Below, piece after piece: positions 17,267-28,300 of a stretch of DNA of 51,304 nucleotides. A program made the translations under genes and the position numbers. Under the pieces are notes generated by a model that was given only the letters and a program-made list of their open reading frames with translations, searched no databases and was not told the DNA's origin. Location of the stretch: contig NZ_JAILFV010000037.1 in the NCBI RefSeq assembly GCF_024697385.1, positions 1 to 51,304 of the forward strand, written 5' to 3'. This DNA comes from Anaerovibrio sp. Its GTDB lineage: Bacteria > Bacillota > Negativicutes > Selenomonadales > Selenomonadaceae. Within the stretch, counting starts at the first letter, position 1, and the number at the start of each line of letters is the position of its first letter.

Positions 17267-18223
17267 TTACACCTCAGCTGGCTCAGCAGGCTTTTTTGCA
17301 GCCTTATCCTTCTCACCCATATTACGCAATATTACCCACAATGGGCTTGCAATAAAGATTGAGGAATAGCATCCGCTGAAGAATCCACATATCAGTGCAA
17401 AGGCAAAATCCTTGGTAGTATCTCCGCCAAAGAAATACAGGGCAAAGGTAGTAAACAGACAAGTGAACACCGTATAGAGGGAACGGGTCAAAGTCTGGAA
17501 AATACTTCGGTTTGCCAAAGCGTAAAGATCACCGCCACGGCGGAAATGCAGCTTCAGATTTTCCCTGATGCGGTCAAAAATAACGATGGTATCGTTGATT
17601 GAATAACCAACAACTGTCAGAACTGCAGCAACAAAGGATGAATCCACCTGTTTCTGGGTAAATGAGAAAATACTCAATACCACGAGAATATCATGAACCA
17701 GGGCCATAACTGCAGAAATACCAAAACGCCATTCAAACCTGTATGAAACATAGATAATAATCAGGACCCAGGAGATGACAGTTGCCAGCAGAGCATCCAT
17801 AATAAGCTCGCCACCAATTGTAGCACCAACCTTTTCCTCACGCAGTACGGTATAGTCACCTATCTTTTCCCGCAGGCTGGCCATGACCTCCTTGCGTTCA
17901 TTCTCCTCAATATCCACTGTACGAATCATGACATTTTCAGAAGATTCTACATTACTGGCCTCTCCTGAAAGCTGAATAGTAGCATTATCCAAGCCATATA
18001 TTTTCAGTACATCACGAACCTCCGGCAGGGTTACCTGCTTCTCAAAACGCAGGTCCATTATAGTACCACCGGTAAAATCAATACCAAAATTGAAGCCATT
18101 GGTAAACATGCTGATAATACCAGGTATGATTATCAACAGTGAAATGGTGAACCAGATCTTGGACCGGTGCATTATATCAAATGGAATTTTAACCTCAGGT
18201 TCAAGCTTCTTTACCTTAGCCAA
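17267..18223 (-). CDS. secF: Protein translocase subunit SecF
   Basis: A 318-residue SecF with the D-domain signature GIDFTGGTIMDLRF (about 47-60), one N-terminal membrane helix, a periplasmic-side domain and five C-terminal helices including VGYSINDTIVIFDRIREN. With SecD it uses the proton-motive force to help preprotein export through SecYEG. Start is a TTG at 18223 preceded by GAGGAGGTGACCAAAC; it overlaps secD by 8 bp, which indicates coupled translation. Confidence 0.97.
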   Translation of the reverse strand: MAKVKKLEPEVKIPFDIMHRSKIWFTISLLIIIPGIISMFTNGFNFGIDFTGGTIMDLRFEKQVTLPEVRDVLKIYGLDNATIQLSGEASNVESSENVMIRTVDIEENERKEVMASLREKIGDYTVLREEKVGATIGGELIMDALLATVISWVLIIIYVSYRFEWRFGISAVMALVHDILVVLSIFSFTQKQVDSSFVAAVLTVVGYSINDTIVIFDRIRENLKLHFRRGGDLYALANRSIFQTLTRSLYTVFTCLFTTFALYFFGGDTTKDFAFALICGFFSGCYSSIFIASPLWVILRNMGEKDKAAKKPAEPAEV

Positions 18224-19463
18224 GTTTGGTCACCTCCTCAGTTTTTTCCGGCAGCTTGTTTATGCCATATATCCTTGGATTAGCAAACAGGTTGGCTGCT
18301 ATCAGATTCTTAATCATAAACTGAGTCAAGGTAATGGCCGTGAACATGGACAAAACAACACCCAAACCCAAGGTGATGGCAAAGCCCTTGATGCTTCCGG
18401 TACCAAAACAGAACAATACTGCCGAGGCAATAATTGTAGTGATATTTGAATCGAATATTGTAGTAAACGCCCTACTAAAGCCGGCGTCCATGGAAAGTCT
18501 CAGGGTTTTCCCCGTGAGATATTCTTCCTTGAAATGCTCAAATATAAGCACATTGGCATCAACCGCCATACCAATTGACAGGATGATACCTGCCACACCA
18601 GGCAGTGTCAGGGTAGCATCCAGCATTTTCAGGCTGAACAAAAGAATTATTACATATGCCATAAGGCTGATGTCTGCAATAAAACCAGGCAACCGATAGA
18701 AAAGCATCATAAACAATACTACAGCACCCAGACCAATAGCAAAGGCTACAACTGACTTATCCTTGGAATCCTGTCCCAGGGAAGGACCAACTGTACGAGT
18801 CTCAATTATATTTACCTTTACAGGCAACGAACCGCTTCGCAGGAGAATAGCCAGATTGTGGGCTTCCTCCAGGGTCTTGTTGCCGGTGATAACAGCCTTG
18901 CCGCCCATAATAGGCTCATTGACTCTTGGATTGGTCAGAACCTCTCCATCAAGGAGTATGGCAATATTTCGGCCTACATTTTTTGATGTCAGATCAGCGA
19001 ACTTATCGCCACCCTCAGGACTGAATTCCAGCTCAACCAGATTCTGCCCCTGCTGGTCAGTCTGTTCACGGGCATCCTTCAGGTCAGTACCTGTAAGAAC
19101 GGTTTCTCCCTTGTCATTCTTGAATTCCAGCATAGCCGTCTTACCAATGACCTGAATAGCCTTATCCGGATCCTTGATACCAGGCAACTCAATGATAATT
19201 CTGCGCTCACCCTGACGCTGAACGATTGGTTCGGCCAGGCCAAGCTCATTTACACGCTTTTCCATGATGCGAACTACGCGCTCCATGGCATCCTCATTAA
19301 CCTGAGCTTCAGGTGTATCCTCTGCTTCCAATACCACATGGGTACCACCCTGAAGGTCAAGTCCCTGTCTGATGGACTGTGCTAACGGCGATACGAAAGC
19401 AAAGAATATGCCGATTGTAATTCCAACAGCAGCCAAGACCTTTAATAAACTGTCCTTTCTCAA
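18216..19463 (-). CDS. secD: Protein translocase subunit SecD
   Basis: A 415-residue SecD: N-terminal helix, GLDLQGGTHVVLEAE motif (about 34-48), periplasmic P1 domain with LPGIKDPDKAI, and five C-terminal helices with GMAVDANVLIFEHFKEE. Start is a TTG at 19463 behind AAGGATGGAAGTAG. This is the short SecD form usual in Firmicutes, not the longer E. coli form. The 148-nt gap upstream separates it from the folate gene; I see no gene in it. Confidence 0.97.
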   Translation of the reverse strand: MRKDSLLKVLAAVGITIGIFFAFVSPLAQSIRQGLDLQGGTHVVLEAEDTPEAQVNEDAMERVVRIMEKRVNELGLAEPIVQRQGERRIIIELPGIKDPDKAIQVIGKTAMLEFKNDKGETVLTGTDLKDAREQTDQQGQNLVELEFSPEGGDKFADLTSKNVGRNIAILLDGEVLTNPRVNEPIMGGKAVITGNKTLEEAHNLAILLRSGSLPVKVNIIETRTVGPSLGQDSKDKSVVAFAIGLGAVVLFMMLFYRLPGFIADISLMAYVIILLFSLKMLDATLTLPGVAGIILSIGMAVDANVLIFEHFKEEYLTGKTLRLSMDAGFSRAFTTIFDSNITTIIASAVLFCFGTGSIKGFAITLGLGVVLSMFTAITLTQFMIKNLIAANLFANPRIYGINKLPEKTEEVTKLG

Positions 19464-19611
19464 CTACTTCCATCCTTCTTTCAAATATTTTTTGGTAAAG
19501 CATTTTATGAGTCTTATTCAGCGACAGCTTCATGTCAACTGAATTCCGGCGGGATTTCCACATCCACTGCAGGTTGCATATTTCATGCAGCAAACAAGGC
19601 GATATGCCCCC

Positions 19612-20199
19612 TTAACACCGGAGCAGTCCAGCTTTGGTAAGAATATAATCAACCGTAATATCATGGTTTTCAGTTTCAAACTCATCCAAAAGCTGGCACT
19701 CATAGGCCACAGCAAGTTTATCAGCATTGGGGCAGCCATGGAGAAATATATCATAATATCCCCCGCCCATGCCGATCCTATGACCCTTTTTATCAAATGC
19801 AGCACCAGGAACTATGATCAAATCAATTTCATTTTGGTCTATTTCCTGATACAAATCATCCCTGACGGTCATTATATCAAAAGCACCCGGGACAAGCTCA
19901 GTGATGCTGTGCAAGGCTGCAGCAGTCATAATTCTGCTGTCTGCATCATAAATATATGGCACACACACCCTTTTACCATCCATTATAGCCTGACAAAGAA
20001 TATCCCGGGTGTGGACCTCATCTTCAACAGATACATAACAAAATACTACCTGAGCATCCTTGTATAAGTCCATTTCCTTAAGCTGCCCGGATATTGCCAG
20101 ACTTTCAGCAACGCGTTCTCCATGAGTCAAGGCGCGTCTCCTGGCTAATGCTTCATGGCGCAGTTTTTTCTTGTAAAACCTTAAGGACTCGTCCTGCAT
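19612..20199 (-). CDS. ygfA: 5-formyltetrahydrofolate cyclo-ligase
   Basis: A 195-residue 5-FTHF cyclo-ligase (MTHFS family). The diagnostic C-terminal block is IIVPGAAFDKKGHRIGMGGGYYD (written here only as the run VPGAAFDKKGHRIGMGGGYY, residues about 131-150), and the N-terminus has KKKLRHEALARRRAL, an ATP-binding lysine/arginine region. It converts 5-formyl-THF to 5,10-methenyl-THF with ATP, recycling an otherwise inhibitory folate. It begins one base inside the yajC stop (TAATG), so it is translated with the Sec genes although unrelated in function. Confidence 0.93.
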   Translation of the reverse strand: MQDESLRFYKKKLRHEALARRRALTHGERVAESLAISGQLKEMDLYKDAQVVFCYVSVEDEVHTRDILCQAIMDGKRVCVPYIYDADSRIMTAAALHSITELVPGAFDIMTVRDDLYQEIDQNEIDLIIVPGAAFDKKGHRIGMGGGYYDIFLHGCPNADKLAVAYECQLLDEFETENHDITVDYILTKAGLLRC

Positions 20200-20543
20200 T
20201 ATTTATCCTTTGCCTGGGAAGCCTTGTAAGCCTCAGCCGCTTTTTGCTGCTCCTGCTCCAATTCTTCCTTGTTTTCATAATCAGTACCAATCATTGATTT
20301 GGCAATTTCAATGGAAACCCCTTTAGCCACCTCGAGCATAACAGTGTTTTCCTTGACCTCATCCACTACCCCCAGAATACCGCCACGGGTAACCACCTTG
20401 GTCCCTTTTTGCAGTCTGGACAGCATATCCTGCTGCTTTTTTTGCTGCTTTTTCTGAGGACGATATAACAGCAGATAGAAAAGTACCACCATGAATATAA
20501 TAGGCGCATAACTGGTAAGTACCGCAAAATCATTCTCATCCAT
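20199..20543 (-). CDS. yajC: Preprotein translocase subunit YajC
   Basis: A 114-residue single-pass membrane protein. An N-terminal hydrophobic helix (FMVVLFYLLLY) is followed by the YajC signature RPQKKQQKKQQDMLSRLQKG and TRGGILGVVDEV, then a charged C-tail. It is an accessory of SecDF in the cytoplasmic membrane. It sits between tgt and the cyclo-ligase in the frequent tgt-yajC-secDF order and has a strong GGAGGGATAAGGAA ribosome site. Confidence 0.96.
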   Translation of the reverse strand: MDENDFAVLTSYAPIIFMVVLFYLLLYRPQKKQQKKQQDMLSRLQKGTKVVTRGGILGVVDEVKENTVMLEVAKGVSIEIAKSMIGTDYENKEELEQEQQKAAEAYKASQAKDK

Positions 20544-20558
20544 TTCCTTATCCCTCCT

Positions 20559-21698
<1,140 letters not shown>

Positions 21699-21752
21699 TC
21701 ACTTTCAATAAAAATAGTATTTATCAATACTCTAACTGAATTATCATATCAT

Positions 21753-21790
21753 AAAAAGCCTGTTCTTTCAACAAATGCAAAAGAACAGGC
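21753..21790 (-). terminator. Terminator of the MATE gene
   Basis: GCCTGTTCTTT (21758-21768) pairs perfectly with AAAGAACAGGC (21780-21790), followed by TTTTT on the minus strand. It separates the MATE gene from tgt. Confidence 0.9.
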
Positions 21791-21852
21791 CTGTCCCCCC
21801 TTCGCGAGACTATACCGAAATATTATGTCCAATATGCAGTTTATTATCTACA

Positions 21853-23190
21853 TCAATAATATTGATAACGCTCCCGATATCTTAGTACCATAAACACTCC
21901 TAAAAAGATGGAAAGTACTTCCACCACCACTATTATTGCCCATAAAGAATTACCGCCAAAATACAGTGGCAACAGTATAATCAGCGACACCTCAAAGACA
22001 ACAGAGCGCATTATTGAAAGTATGGCAGATATTTTGCCATTATTCAGGGCAGTAAACAGCGTAGAAGCAAAAACATTGAGCCCCATTAAAATGAATGCCA
22101 GATCAAATATCCGCATGCCGATGCAGGCCAGATCATACAGCTCTGCATCATAGCTCACAAAGATATCGGCCAACAGATTGACGGAAAGTTCGGCCAGTAC
22201 AGTCAGGATTACCCCTGAGAGAAACATCAAAACAGTGCTTCGGTGGCACAGACTTTTTAATTCCTGCACATTGTTTGCCCCATAATGATAACTGATAATA
22301 GGTGATACCCCCATGGCATAACCAAAGTATATACCCACAAAAATGAAGTTTACATACATTATTACACCATAAGCAGCTACCCCATTAGTTCCCATATATG
22401 CAAGCAGCTGGATATTATACAGCATCCCCACCAATGATGAAGCCGCACTGGAAAAGAATTCACTGGAACCATTGGTACAAGTCTTATAAATAACCGGCCA
22501 GTTCCAACTTGTCTTCCCCAAGCGCAGAACAGTTTTATTAGGCATAAGAAAATATATGATTGGAATAAAACCACCGATAATTTCGCTGATGGAAGTGGCC
22601 CAGGCAGCACCGGCCAGTCCCCAGTCCCAGACTCCAATAAACAAAAAATCAAAAATAATATTCAGGACGCCGGCCAACACAGTAATCCAAAATCCAAACT
22701 GAGGCCTTTCTGCCGTGATTAAAAAGCTCTGGAACAGGTGCTGGAGCATAAATGCCGTCATTCCGACCATACTTATACGGGCATACAGTACACTATGCGG
22801 AAGCAGCTCTTCATTTGCTCCGAGAATGACAGCCACCTCCGGAGCCAGAAAATATCCCACCACGGATGTTAAAAGTCCCAACACTATCAATGTATAGGTA
22901 ATCAATGAAAAAGCCCTGTTGGCCTGTTCTTTTCGCTGTTGTCCCAGCTTCATTGATACCAGGGCTGCACCACCGGTTCCAAACATAAATCCCACAGAGG
23001 AAAGTAACATCAAAAATGGCATCATCAGATTTAGCGCGGCAAATGGTACTGCTCCGGCATAATTTGATACAAAATAGCCATCAACTATAATATATATTGA
23101 TGTAAAAATCATCATTAAAATTGAAGGCCGAGTAAAGCGCAGCAGCCTTTTATAATCATAATGGTCTGATAGTTTTAGCTGTCTGGACAT
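21853..23190 (-). CDS. MATE family multidrug/sodium efflux transporter
   Basis: A 445-residue integral membrane protein with about twelve helices and the twofold MatE repeat (FVSNYAGAVPFAALNLMMPF in the first half; AYMGTNGVAAYGVIMYVN in the second). It probably exports organic cations or drugs using a Na+ or H+ gradient; the substrate is unknown. I chose the ATG at 23190 (AAGGAGGTTGATT before it) over an in-frame start eight codons earlier. It is a single-gene unit with its own promoter and terminator. Confidence 0.92.
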   Translation of the reverse strand: MSRQLKLSDHYDYKRLLRFTRPSILMMIFTSIYIIVDGYFVSNYAGAVPFAALNLMMPFLMLLSSVGFMFGTGGAALVSMKLGQQRKEQANRAFSLITYTLIVLGLLTSVVGYFLAPEVAVILGANEELLPHSVLYARISMVGMTAFMLQHLFQSFLITAERPQFGFWITVLAGVLNIIFDFLFIGVWDWGLAGAAWATSISEIIGGFIPIIYFLMPNKTVLRLGKTSWNWPVIYKTCTNGSSEFFSSAASSLVGMLYNIQLLAYMGTNGVAAYGVIMYVNFIFVGIYFGYAMGVSPIISYHYGANNVQELKSLCHRSTVLMFLSGVILTVLAELSVNLLADIFVSYDAELYDLACIGMRIFDLAFILMGLNVFASTLFTALNNGKISAILSIMRSVVFEVSLIILLPLYFGGNSLWAIIVVVEVLSIFLGVFMVLRYRERYQYY

Positions 23191-23296
23191 AATCAACCTC
23201 CTTGTCTGAAACAATAAAAATAATATGACTCATACAAAATGAATTACAGCCTTCGCTGCCAGTTTTTCATCAACTTTTACCAGTGAAATAGTATTT

Positions 23297-23325
23297 ATTG
23301 TATACGAGTATTAATAATTTGTCAA
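23297..23325 (-). promoter_or_regulatory. Promoter of the MATE gene
   Basis: On the minus strand TTGACA (23320-23325), a 17-nt spacer and TACAAT (23297-23302), giving a leader of about 100 nt. Just upstream (23337-23349) is the palindrome GACCT-CAA-AGGTC. Confidence 0.75.
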
Positions 23326-23428
23326 AAATACACTACGACCTCAAAGGTCAAAATGCTTTTCAAAAGGAAGAAAGCCTGTATTGATCAGCCTCAACGCAAA
23401 CTACATAAAATTTTTAAAAATTTATTTT

Positions 23429-23464
23429 TTGACCTATTGACTTTTTGACTTTTAGTTGTATAAT
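23429..23464 (+). promoter_or_regulatory. hsp20 promoter with three TTGAC units at 8-bp spacing
   Basis: TTGACT (23437-23442), a 16-nt spacer and TATAAT (23459-23464) form the promoter. TTGAC occurs three times, at 23429, 23437 and 23445. On the minus strand this reads AGTCAAAA-AGTCAATA-GGTCAAAA. The heptad GGTCAAA is the half-site of the heat-shock repressor CtsR, but CtsR sites normally use a 3-nt spacer, not the 1 nt seen here. Confidence 0.65.
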
Positions 23465-23545
23465 AACAATCAAGGAAGGGGAAAAAGAAAAAGACCCCGA
23501 CCTTACCAAACAACAAAAATATCTGAATGAAAGGGGATCGTTATT

Positions 23546-24004
23546 ATGTTTGGCATTGTTCCATTTGCAGGAAGAAATAATCTGGCAAGAGAGGAAGACG
23601 GTTTCGATCGCCTGTTCAACTGGATGAATCAACCGCTTTCAAGCATCTTCAGCGACACAGGTTTCAGCGGAAAATCTTTCAATGTAGATGTTAAGGATAA
23701 TGGGAGCAGCTATGAATTAAAGGCTGAACTTCCTGGCTTCACTAAGGAGGATGTTCATCTTTCCTACCAGGATAATTATCTGACCATCTCAACCAGAAAA
23801 GAAGAATCAAAGGATGAAAAGGATGATCAGGGCAACTATATACGCCGCGAGCGTTATTGTGGCAGCATGAGCCGTTCCTTCTATATTGACAATATCGACG
23901 AGAATAAATGCAACGCCGAATTCAAGGACGGAATTCTGACAATTACCATGGAGAAAAAGGATGCTGCACAGATTGAAGCCTCCCACGAAATTCCAATCCA
24001 TTAA
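23546..24004 (+). CDS. Small heat shock protein, Hsp20/alpha-crystallin family
   Basis: A 152-residue Hsp20. An N-terminal region of about 45 residues (FDRLFNWMNQPLSSIF) leads into an alpha-crystallin domain: FNVDVKDNGSSYELKAELPG, EDVHLSYQDNYLTIS, RRERYCGSMSRSFYI and FKDGILTITMEKKD, followed by the C-terminal I-x-I-type HEIPIH anchor. It is an ATP-independent holdase that binds unfolding proteins in the cytosol. The ATG at 23546 follows AAAGGGGATCGTTATT. It is a single-gene unit; the promoter region suggests heat-shock control. Confidence 0.97.
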   Translation: MFGIVPFAGRNNLAREEDGFDRLFNWMNQPLSSIFSDTGFSGKSFNVDVKDNGSSYELKAELPGFTKEDVHLSYQDNYLTISTRKEESKDEKDDQGNYIRRERYCGSMSRSFYIDNIDENKCNAEFKDGILTITMEKKDAAQIEASHEIPIH

Positions 24005-24084
24005 TTGTTCCTTCTTATCCAAGCATCAATATGCACCATGTTTTCATGGAGGTGATGCTGAATAATAAAAATACACTTCAAAGC

Positions 24085-24124
24085 AAAATCCGACTTCACT
24101 TATGATTGAGGAAGCCGGATTTTT
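24085..24124 (+). terminator. Bidirectional terminator after hsp20 and the MFS gene
   Basis: AAAATCCGACTTC (24085-24097) pairs with GAAGCCGGATTTT (24111-24123) with a small bulge and has T residues on the + side and A residues on the other. It serves two converging genes. Confidence 0.8.
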
Positions 24125-24164
24125 GTTGTCTGAAAATAATAATACCGACATAGCCCGGATAATG

Positions 24165-25337
24165 TCATCTATCCCTGTAAGGTGTGGCGATTATGAGTAT
24201 AATGGCCAAAAATACCGGAACAATGCTTATTAAAAGGGACGCATCCAATCCGATATAATCCCCTAACACAGCTGTTACTGCGGCACCTATACTACCAATA
24301 CCATAACAAAACCCCATCATCATACCACTGGCTACACCAATATAATCAGGCATAAGATGTCCAGTCCAGACTATAGAACTAGGCTGGGGTGCCATCAAAA
24401 GGGCCCCGGCCAGAAACAGGGCAATTATTGCCATTATTCCCGCATTTGGCATCAGGAAAAAATATACTACCGGGAATATTGATAATACCAAGGAATAAAT
24501 CATGACCTTCTTGTGATTTGTCCTGTCCCCTATCTCACCGCCAAAAAGTCCGCCTATAGCAGAACCTGCCAAAAAAACAGCCAAAAGAGTTCCTGACATT
24601 ATAGCAGACAGGCCCTTGCTCTGCATAAGCAGTGGCAAAAATGTCACCACAGAGACATGGGCCCAGCACCTGAACCCCATGGACAGATTCAGCCATACCA
24701 CATCCCTGTTTTTGAGTATCCCCTTAAAGTCTGTTTCCACGGCATCACCTGCGGTACTCCTGCCCTTTGATGGCATATTCCACAAGTTGGTATAAATATA
24801 TGCTGCGGCCAGGATAACCCCGGGCAAAATAAGTACCGGTAAAGTCTCCAGGGAAAAACGGTCCAAAAAAGCCACCACCAGCACCGGAGCAAGTGCAAAG
24901 CCTATGTTACCACCTGCTACATAAAAGGATACGGAACGCCCCATATTCAGCTTATTGCTGACCTTTCCCAAAAGGGAGGTCCCCAAAGGATGGTATGCCG
25001 AAACTGCTACCCCCAGCAAGGCACACAACAGAAACAATACCGGTTTATTAGGTGAATATCCTACAAAACATATGAACACTCCGGAAAGGGCCACTGCATA
25101 CACCATAGCCCGACTGTAGTTATGCCTGTCAAAGAAATAACCAAAAATAGGCTGCAGCAGATTTGCCGTTATTGACAGCACCATGACCAACAGGCCACAC
25201 ATGGTGAGTGACATATCCATCTTCACCATGATTATCGGCAGCAAAACCGGCAAAAAATTATTATAAAAATCAATCATGAAATGGCCACCGGATAACAGGA
25301 AAACTCCCATCCCCGGACTACATTTTATTTCATCCAT
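24165..25337 (-). CDS. fsr: MFS transporter, fosmidomycin-resistance (Fsr) type
   Basis: A 390-residue major facilitator with about twelve helices. The first helix, GHFMIDFYNNFLPVLLPI, then LLQPIFGYFFDRH after helix 2-3, and VSFYVAGGNIGFALAPVLV are the pattern of Fsr/YfnC-type exporters. It probably exports a small anionic compound or drug by proton antiport; the true substrate is unknown. I prefer the ATG at 25337 (GTTGAGGACTTTTGT upstream) to a start at 25388, which would overlap dnaE by 23 bp and lacks a good ribosome site. It follows dnaE on the same strand. Confidence 0.82.
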   Translation of the reverse strand: MDEIKCSPGMGVFLLSGGHFMIDFYNNFLPVLLPIIMVKMDMSLTMCGLLVMVLSITANLLQPIFGYFFDRHNYSRAMVYAVALSGVFICFVGYSPNKPVLFLLCALLGVAVSAYHPLGTSLLGKVSNKLNMGRSVSFYVAGGNIGFALAPVLVVAFLDRFSLETLPVLILPGVILAAAYIYTNLWNMPSKGRSTAGDAVETDFKGILKNRDVVWLNLSMGFRCWAHVSVVTFLPLLMQSKGLSAIMSGTLLAVFLAGSAIGGLFGGEIGDRTNHKKVMIYSLVLSIFPVVYFFLMPNAGIMAIIALFLAGALLMAPQPSSIVWTGHLMPDYIGVASGMMMGFCYGIGSIGAAVTAVLGDYIGLDASLLISIVPVFLAIILIIATPYRDR

Positions 25338-25365
25338 ACAAAAGTCCTCAACTTTCTCTAATAAA

Positions 25366-28300
25366 TCATCTGGACTTAACAGAATCATCTCCCAGGATTT
25401 CCTTCAGCAGGGAAAATGCTTCCTCTGAACCATCAATCCACATGGACTGCTCCGTCTTTATCATTTTCTTTTGTTCAGGATAATAAACATACACCACATG
25501 GTCCCCATGATGGGTTGTAAGCACATTCTTTACGGCTTTATATACAGCCTCATTATCATGTGCCGGACTGATTGCCAGATAGACATCCGGCTTATAATCC
25601 TCCAATAGGCATATCCTGTCCGCCAGCAGCTTGACACCCTCATCCGTATAATTGACCTTTCCTGCTATCATAACTGCAGAATCAGGCTCCAGGTAATTAA
25701 TACTGCTGTAAAATACCTTTGGAAATACCACAACTTCAATGGAATGAGAAAAATCTTCCGCCGTCAGGAAGCACATGGTATCTCCTTTTTTTGTGGCAAT
25801 GCGCTTGGCAGATGTAATCATCCCACCTATTTTGACAGTTTTACCATTCTTGATTTTTCCGGCTATCACATTGCCAATCCCGATGAAGCCTTTTATAACA
25901 TCGGCATATTCATCCAAAGGATGTCCTGTAATATAAAATCCGGTTATTTCCTTTTCCCACATCAGCATGGTCCTCTGATCCACCTCAGGAATATCCCGCA
26001 GCTTCACCTCGGAAACATCACTGATTTCCTCATCATCAAAAAGTCCCAGTTGACCTGTAGCTTTATCCTTCTGAACCACGGCAGCTGCATCCACTGTCTG
26101 GGGCAGGACATCCAGCAGCTGCGAGCGGCGTGCCCCTATGGAATCAAATGCCCCACATTTTATCAGACTTTCAATTACCCGTTTATTTATTGTCCGCATA
26201 TCCACCCGGGTACAAAAATCCATAAGGGATGTAAATGGTCCCCCGTTATTTCGCTCATCAACAAGATTTTTCAGTGCTGCCTCACCCACATTCTTGACAG
26301 CTGCCAGACCAAAGCGGATAGCAGACCCATCTACGCTAAAGTTGACGGAGCTGACATTAATATCCGGTGGTAATACCTCTATTCCCATACGGTGGCACTG
26401 TTCTATATATACACTCACCTTGTCAGTGGTGTCCATGACGCTTGTAAGCATGGCAGCCATGAATTCCTCGGAATAATTGGCCTTGAGATAAGCTGTCTGC
26501 CAGGCAACATAGGCATAAGCGGCACTGTGGGATTTATTAAAGCCGTAATCAGCAAAATGAGTGAGCAAATCAAATATCTTGTTGGCCAGTTCACCATCTA
26601 TGCCATTTTCTTCACAGCCCTTCAAGAAATTTTCTTTCTGGGCCATCAGGATAGCTGCCTTCTTTTTGCCCATGGCACGGCGCAACAAATCTGCCTGTCC
26701 CAGGGAAAATCCGGCCAACACCTGAACAATCTGCATAACCTGTTCCTGGTACAGAACCACACCAAAAGTTTCCTTCAATATGGGCTCAAGGAGTGGATGC
26801 ATATAGTGAACCTTTTTGGTGCCATGGCGGCCATCAATAAAATCCTCCACCATGCCACTGCCCAAAGGCCCCGGCCGATACAGGGCCACCAGTGGAATAA
26901 GGTCAGTAAACCCCTCAGGCTTCAGTTCTTTTATTATATTGGTCATGCCGCTGGATTCCATCTGAAATACTGCAGAGGTATCCCCACGGCACAAAAGATC
27001 GGAGGTTTTTTTATCCACGAGAGGAATATGTCGAAGATCAACATCAACCCCCTTGTTATCCCTGATATTTTTAATGGCATCATCGAGAACCGTAAGGGTA
27101 CGGAGCCCAAGGAAGTCCATTTTCAGCAGCCCCAGTTCCTCCACATGATCCTTGTCATACTGAGTAACCAACGTCCCCTCTGACACCATCACCGGCAGAT
27201 AATCTGTCAGTGGATTGCGGGCAATTACAATGCCGGCTGCATGGGTTGATGAATGCCTAGGAAGGCCTTCAACTCCCATGGCAAAATCCAAAAGGCGATG
27301 AACTTCCTGTGAATCCTCATATAAGGCTTTCAGCTCCTTGGTATTATCAATTGCCTTGCGGATGGTAATACCCAATTCATTTGGAATAAGCTGGGTCACC
27401 TTCGATACATCACTGAAAGACATATTAAGTGCCCTGCCCACATCCCTGATGGCGCCCTTGGCAGCCAGAGTACCAAAGGTCACTATCTGGGCCACATGAT
27501 CCTCTCCATAACGCCGTTTTACATACTCTATGACCTCTTCACGGCGGACATAGCAAAAATCTACATCTATATCAGGCATAGTAACACGCTCAGGATTAAG
27601 GAAACGCTCAAACAGCAGTGAGTACTTCAAGGGATCAATATCCGTTATCCCAAGCAGATATGCCACAATACTGCCTGCAGCGGAACCACGCCCTGGTCCA
27701 ACAGGAATATTTTCCCCACGGGCATAATTTATAAAATCCCATACTATCAAAAAATAACTGTCAAAGCCCATGGTGTGAATAACACCCAACTCATATTCCA
27801 GTCGGTCCCTGACTTCTTTTGTTTCTTCCGGATAATGGGAAGACAGATTTTCCTCACACAGACTCCTGAGATACTGCTCATCAGTCATTCCCTCAGGAAG
27901 GGGGAAATTAGGCAGATGACGGCTTTCAAAATCAAATTCTACATGACACCGTTCGGCAATCCTTACTGTATTGCTTATTGCCTCAGGATAATCCCCAAAC
28001 AAGCCGGCCATTTCCTCAGGGCTCTTCAGATAATATTCATCACTGGAAAAACGCATTCTCGCCGGATCATCCACAGTCTTTGCCATCTGAATACACAGCA
28101 AAATATCATGAAACTCACTGGCTTCCCTGGTAAGATAATGAGCATCATTGGTGGCCACAAGGCCGATATCATATTTATGGGCCAACTCAATCAGGCCCTT
28201 ATTGGCCTGGCTTTCCTCAGGCATCCCATGATTTTGTATCTCAATAAAATAATTTTCCTTGCCAAAAATCTCAAGGTATTCCTTCAGTGCAATTTCAGCC

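Noticed and set aside
19464-19611. Short cysteine-containing frame MKYATCSGCGNPAGIQLT between the folate gene and secD
   Set aside because: Only 18 codons, no ribosome site and no conserved family recognised.
23429-23450. Canonical CtsR operator
   Set aside because: Heptads are separated by 1 nt, not 3 nt, so I call it only CtsR-like.
25338-25388. Longer N-terminus of the MFS transporter overlapping dnaE
   Set aside because: The downstream ATG has a better ribosome site and gives a normal first helix near the N-terminus.
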